Source of the DNA: Phycisphaerales bacterium
GTDB lineage: Bacteria; Planctomycetota; Phycisphaerae; Phycisphaerales; UBA1924
Assembly: GCA_019747615.1 (NCBI GenBank)
Contig: JAIEQQ010000243.1
Span: 1-8,458 of the forward strand
Reading direction: 5' to 3'
DNA length: 8,458 nucleotides
Shown: positions 6,466 through 8,458 of the stretch, in pieces
Position numbering within the stretch: the stretch's first letter is position 1
How the letters are laid out: each line of letters starts with the position of its first letter
The notes under the pieces: model-generated
Told to the model about the DNA's origin: nothing
Databases searched by the model: none
What the model saw: only the letters and a program-made list of their open reading frames with translations
Made by a program: the position numbers and the translations under genes

Positions 6466-7181
6466 CACCACATCTCCATCCGAAGCCCGCGCGAATCGAT
6501 CGGCGGCTCGCCCTCGGGCAATCGCTTCGCGACGCCCGTCGCGACGCGACCCGCGGTCCAGCACGCCGCCATCGAATCCAGCACGTCATCGATCGCGGCC
6601 TGCCCACGCGGCACAGATCGAATGACCGTCGCGACGGTCGTGAAGCCCTGGGCCGCGAGCAACTGAGCGCGAAGCTCGCGCCCCTCGGGCGTCTGCTTCG
6701 AGGGTTCGAGGCCGTCGCCTCCGTTCATCTGCGCGAAGCACAGCTCCGGATGAACCTCGACGACACGACCCTGGGCCGCGACCGAGATGAGCTCATCAAC
6801 TTCTCGGATCTTCGCGACGATGTTGAAGGCCTGCACGCTGAGCGAAATCCCGCTCGCCGACGACGCGACCGAGAGCTCGCGTGCGTGGGCGTAGCTTGTA
6901 GCGCCCAAGACCGCACGCACCGGCGCAGAGAACACGCTGCTGGCGCGAGCCGGTCCGAGCATCGAGCGTGCCACGCGGTCAACTTCGCGACCGCCACGCT
7001 CGCCGGCATCTGGCAGCCCGATCGGAATATCGACACCGAGCACGCTCGCATCGGCGAACGCTTCGAGCACCTCGGCAAATGTCGCGCACACACGCGCCGA
7101 CGCGCGCTGGGGCGCACCAACTTCCATCTCGCAGCACACCCAGCCGGAGGGGCAGCCATCGATGCCCACAACCCTGTTCAC
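6462..7181 (-). CDS. DUF429 family protein, predicted RNase H-fold nuclease
   Basis: A 239-residue protein matching the DUF429 family (COG2410/COG4923-type, predicted nucleases with an RNase H-like fold; substrate not established). Visible hallmarks: VVGIDGCPSGW (4-14, with acidic D8), GVDIPIGLP (49-57, D51), the R-x-x-D-x-x-A-R segment (65-72), VFSAPVRAVL (83-92), KIREVD (124-129), EVHPELCFAQMNGG (142-155), SKQTPEGR (161-168), DDVLDSMAACWTA (198-210) and the ending RGLRMEMWC. D8, D51, E142/E146 and D198/D202 are the best candidates for metal binding. Length is normal. The start is GTG 7181, which overlaps the TGA of the upstream toroid gene as GTGA, so translation is coupled. The frame is open further upstream (to 7394), but the family begins at GIDG, so the longer start is rejected. 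It is the last gene of its minus-strand unit. Confidence 0.92.
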   Translation of the reverse strand: MNRVVGIDGCPSGWVCCEMEVGAPQRASARVCATFAEVLEAFADASVLGVDIPIGLPDAGERGGREVDRVARSMLGPARASSVFSAPVRAVLGATSYAHARELSVASSASGISLSVQAFNIVAKIREVDELISVAAQGRVVEVHPELCFAQMNGGDGLEPSKQTPEGRELRAQLLAAQGFTTVATVIRSVPRGQAAIDDVLDSMAACWTAGRVATGVAKRLPEGEPPIDSRGLRMEMWC

Positions 7182-8458
7182 TTCTTCTTCTCGGGCTCGG
7201 CCGCCACCCATCGCGACGGCAATCCGACCGTCGGCTGCGTCATCGTCAGCACCGCCATGGCGGTGCCATAGCTCGCCGAGCGCGGGAAGACGCGATCGTT
7301 CCACGTCCCATCGCTGCTCCGCACGCCGAACATCAGCGAGTGGATCTTCGCCCGGCGCTCGGCCCGCAGCGGCTCGGGCAACATCTCCACGCACATCGCG
7401 GCGTACCGATGCGCGAACATGAAGTAGTACGGCGCTACGCCATACGGCGCAACGTGCGTACCCGTCTGCATCCGTCGCACATCCAGCGCGTCCCAGTGTT
7501 CGATGAACGCATCGACCGCGGTCCGCAGCTCAACCTCGCCGGACTTTCCGGCAAGAAACAGCGCCGCCTCGGTCACGCACATGCGCCCAGTCGCGCCCGG
7601 AAGCTCCGCACTGGAATCTCGCCCGACGCGGGATGCGCCGCTGTAGACCACGCTGGTGCCCTTCTCCGGATCGCCCGCTTTCGGCCCGCGATCGCGCGCG
7701 GTGATCAGGAACTTCAGGGCGCGATCGACGAGGTCGTCTTTCACTGCGTAGCCATCGCGACGCGCGTCATAAAGCACCAGCAGCGTGCTGGCGGTCATGA
7801 AGCTCGATGGCGGGGCGCTCTTGTCCTTCCCAGCGGGCCTCGCGTAGTTCCAGCCGCCGGCCTCGGGGATCGCGGTGCGTTCCAGCGCATCGATGAAGAA
7901 GGCGATGGTCTTCTGCACCTTCTCCTCGCGATCGGCCGGCACCAGCTTCTCGCGTTTGAGCGTCAGCAGAAAATCGAGGCCGAAGGTGTAGCCCCAGCCG
8001 CGCACGTCGTAGCCCGCGTCGTAGTCGTCAACGCTCATGAGCGGGTGGGCCGTCTGATCACACACAAAGTCACACGCCCGCATCAGCGCTTCCCGCCGCG
8101 GGGCGTCCTTCTCGATGTCGGGACAGCGGATCAGCGCGATCGCACAGATCGACGTGCCACCCACGCGATAGCCGATCGGGATCCGCCCCTCGACGCGATA
8201 CACGCCCTGATAGGGCCACTCGCTCTTGGGGCTGCCCGGCGCGTCAAACGTCTCCTGCATCTTCAGCAGCATCGCGCCCGAGGCGACAACCGCATCGCTC
8301 AGCAGCTTCGGCGTCACCTCGATCGCTTTCTCCGGGCGCGTCGGGCGGGGCGTTGATTTCAGCGGCGCGTCGGGCTCCTTCGGCATCGCGGCTCGCGCCG
8401 GGCGGGCTGGCGCACCGGGCGCCTGGGCCCAGCACACAGCGCTCGGCCCGCTGAGCGC
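7178..8458 (-). CDS. Exported alpha/alpha-toroid (prenyltransferase/squalene-cyclase-like) protein, 5' end outside window
   Basis: The frame is open from the right edge to TGA 7180-7178 (426 visible residues), so the start codon is missing. The first visible residues (ALSGPSAVCWAQAPGAPARP) look like the end of a signal peptide, with AQA as a possible signal peptidase I site, followed by a Pro/Ala-rich linker; the GTG at 8437 is therefore probably internal. The mature part has spaced motifs of the prenyltransferase/squalene-oxidase repeat group: GYDVRGWGYTFGLDFLLTL (near 8015-7960), GGWNY (7858-7844) followed by SSFMTASTLLVLYDAR, GATGRMCVTEAALFLAG (near 7600-7545), and DGTWND (from 7312) with SYGTAMAVLTM. 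This predicts a helical toroid. I see no DXDD cyclase motif, so it is unlikely to be a squalene-hopene cyclase. The tail is Lys-rich (EPEKKK). It shares four bases with the DUF429 gene downstream. Fold assignment is good, function unknown. Confidence 0.82.
   Translation of the reverse strand, partial: ALSGPSAVCWAQAPGAPARPARAAMPKEPDAPLKSTPRPTRPEKAIEVTPKLLSDAVVASGAMLLKMQETFDAPGSPKSEWPYQGVYRVEGRIPIGYRVGGTSICAIALIRCPDIEKDAPRREALMRACDFVCDQTAHPLMSVDDYDAGYDVRGWGYTFGLDFLLTLKREKLVPADREEKVQKTIAFFIDALERTAIPEAGGWNYARPAGKDKSAPPSSFMTASTLLVLYDARRDGYAVKDDLVDRALKFLITARDRGPKAGDPEKGTSVVYSGASRVGRDSSAELPGATGRMCVTEAALFLAGKSGEVELRTAVDAFIEHWDALDVRRMQTGTHVAPYGVAPYYFMFAHRYAAMCVEMLPEPLRAERRAKIHSLMFGVRSSDGTWNDRVFPRSASYGTAMAVLTMTQPTVGLPSRWVAAEPEKKK
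7182..7192 (-). promoter_or_regulatory. Purine-rich GAGAAGAAGAA before the DUF429 start
   Basis: On the minus strand this run directly precedes the GTG start and also encodes the Lys-rich end of the toroid protein. It can serve as a weak ribosome-binding site, with terminating ribosomes reinitiating at the GTGA overlap. Confidence 0.45.

Noticed and set aside
7182..7394. Longer start for the DUF429 protein
   Set aside because: The extra 71 residues would lie inside the toroid coding region and are not part of the family, which begins at the GIDG strand.
6968..8356. 462-residue open frame on the plus strand opposite the DUF429 and toroid genes
   Set aside because: Composition is Arg/His/Ala-rich with no family motif, while both minus-strand genes show clear family signatures and a classic GTGA overlap.
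7178..8458. Functional squalene-hopene cyclase
   Set aside because: Toroid repeats are present, but no DXDD motif is visible, the protein is shorter than cyclases, and it appears to be exported.

Overview
The window is GC-rich bacterial DNA (G or C at most third codon positions), densely coding, with GTG starts used often. It resembles a planctomycete-type genome, possibly of the Phycisphaerae kind. That is an inference from overall style (no ribosome-binding site before some genes, this type of short HTH protein, a secreted toroid-fold protein, short degenerate tandem repeats), not from a marker gene.

Layout. (1) Positions 1-2181, plus strand: nearly all of recG, the branched-DNA helicase. 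Its first few codons lie outside the window, and an 8-bp tandem repeat has been inserted in frame into the helicase core. (2) 2182-2387: a 206-bp non-coding gap with seven direct copies of a 7-bp repeat, then four inverted copies, then a promoter-like sequence. (3) 2388-3252: two same-strand genes in different frames. The first is a small helix-turn-helix protein; the second is an unrecognised protein that starts inside it (176-bp overlap). (4) 3301-5157: a full-length bacterial/archaeal-type PolX (X-family polymerase plus PHP phosphoesterase). (5) 5158-5255: a 98-bp gap with four alternating inverted pentamers, then a strong ribosome-binding site. (6) 5256-6455: an Acg/Rv3131-like nitroreductase-family protein. 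(7) Minus strand, 6462-8458: a DUF429 protein (predicted RNase H-fold nuclease) joined by a 4-bp GTGA overlap to an upstream exported alpha/alpha-toroid (prenyltransferase/squalene-cyclase-like) protein whose start is cut off by the right edge. The two strands converge at a 14-bp palindrome that supplies both TAG stop codons.

How it fits together. recG and polX are both DNA-repair genes, but each appears to have its own transcription start, so they are neighbours rather than a proven operon. The HTH gene and its overlapping partner are probably co-translated. The toroid and DUF429 genes are clearly translationally coupled, although one product is exported and the other looks cytoplasmic. I see no CRISPR array, intact mobile element, phage gene, tRNA or rRNA. 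Most of the window is ordinary. The parts deserving a second look are the overlapping HTH pair, the alternating half-sites before the nitroreductase, the two short-repeat arrays and the coupled DUF429/toroid pair.
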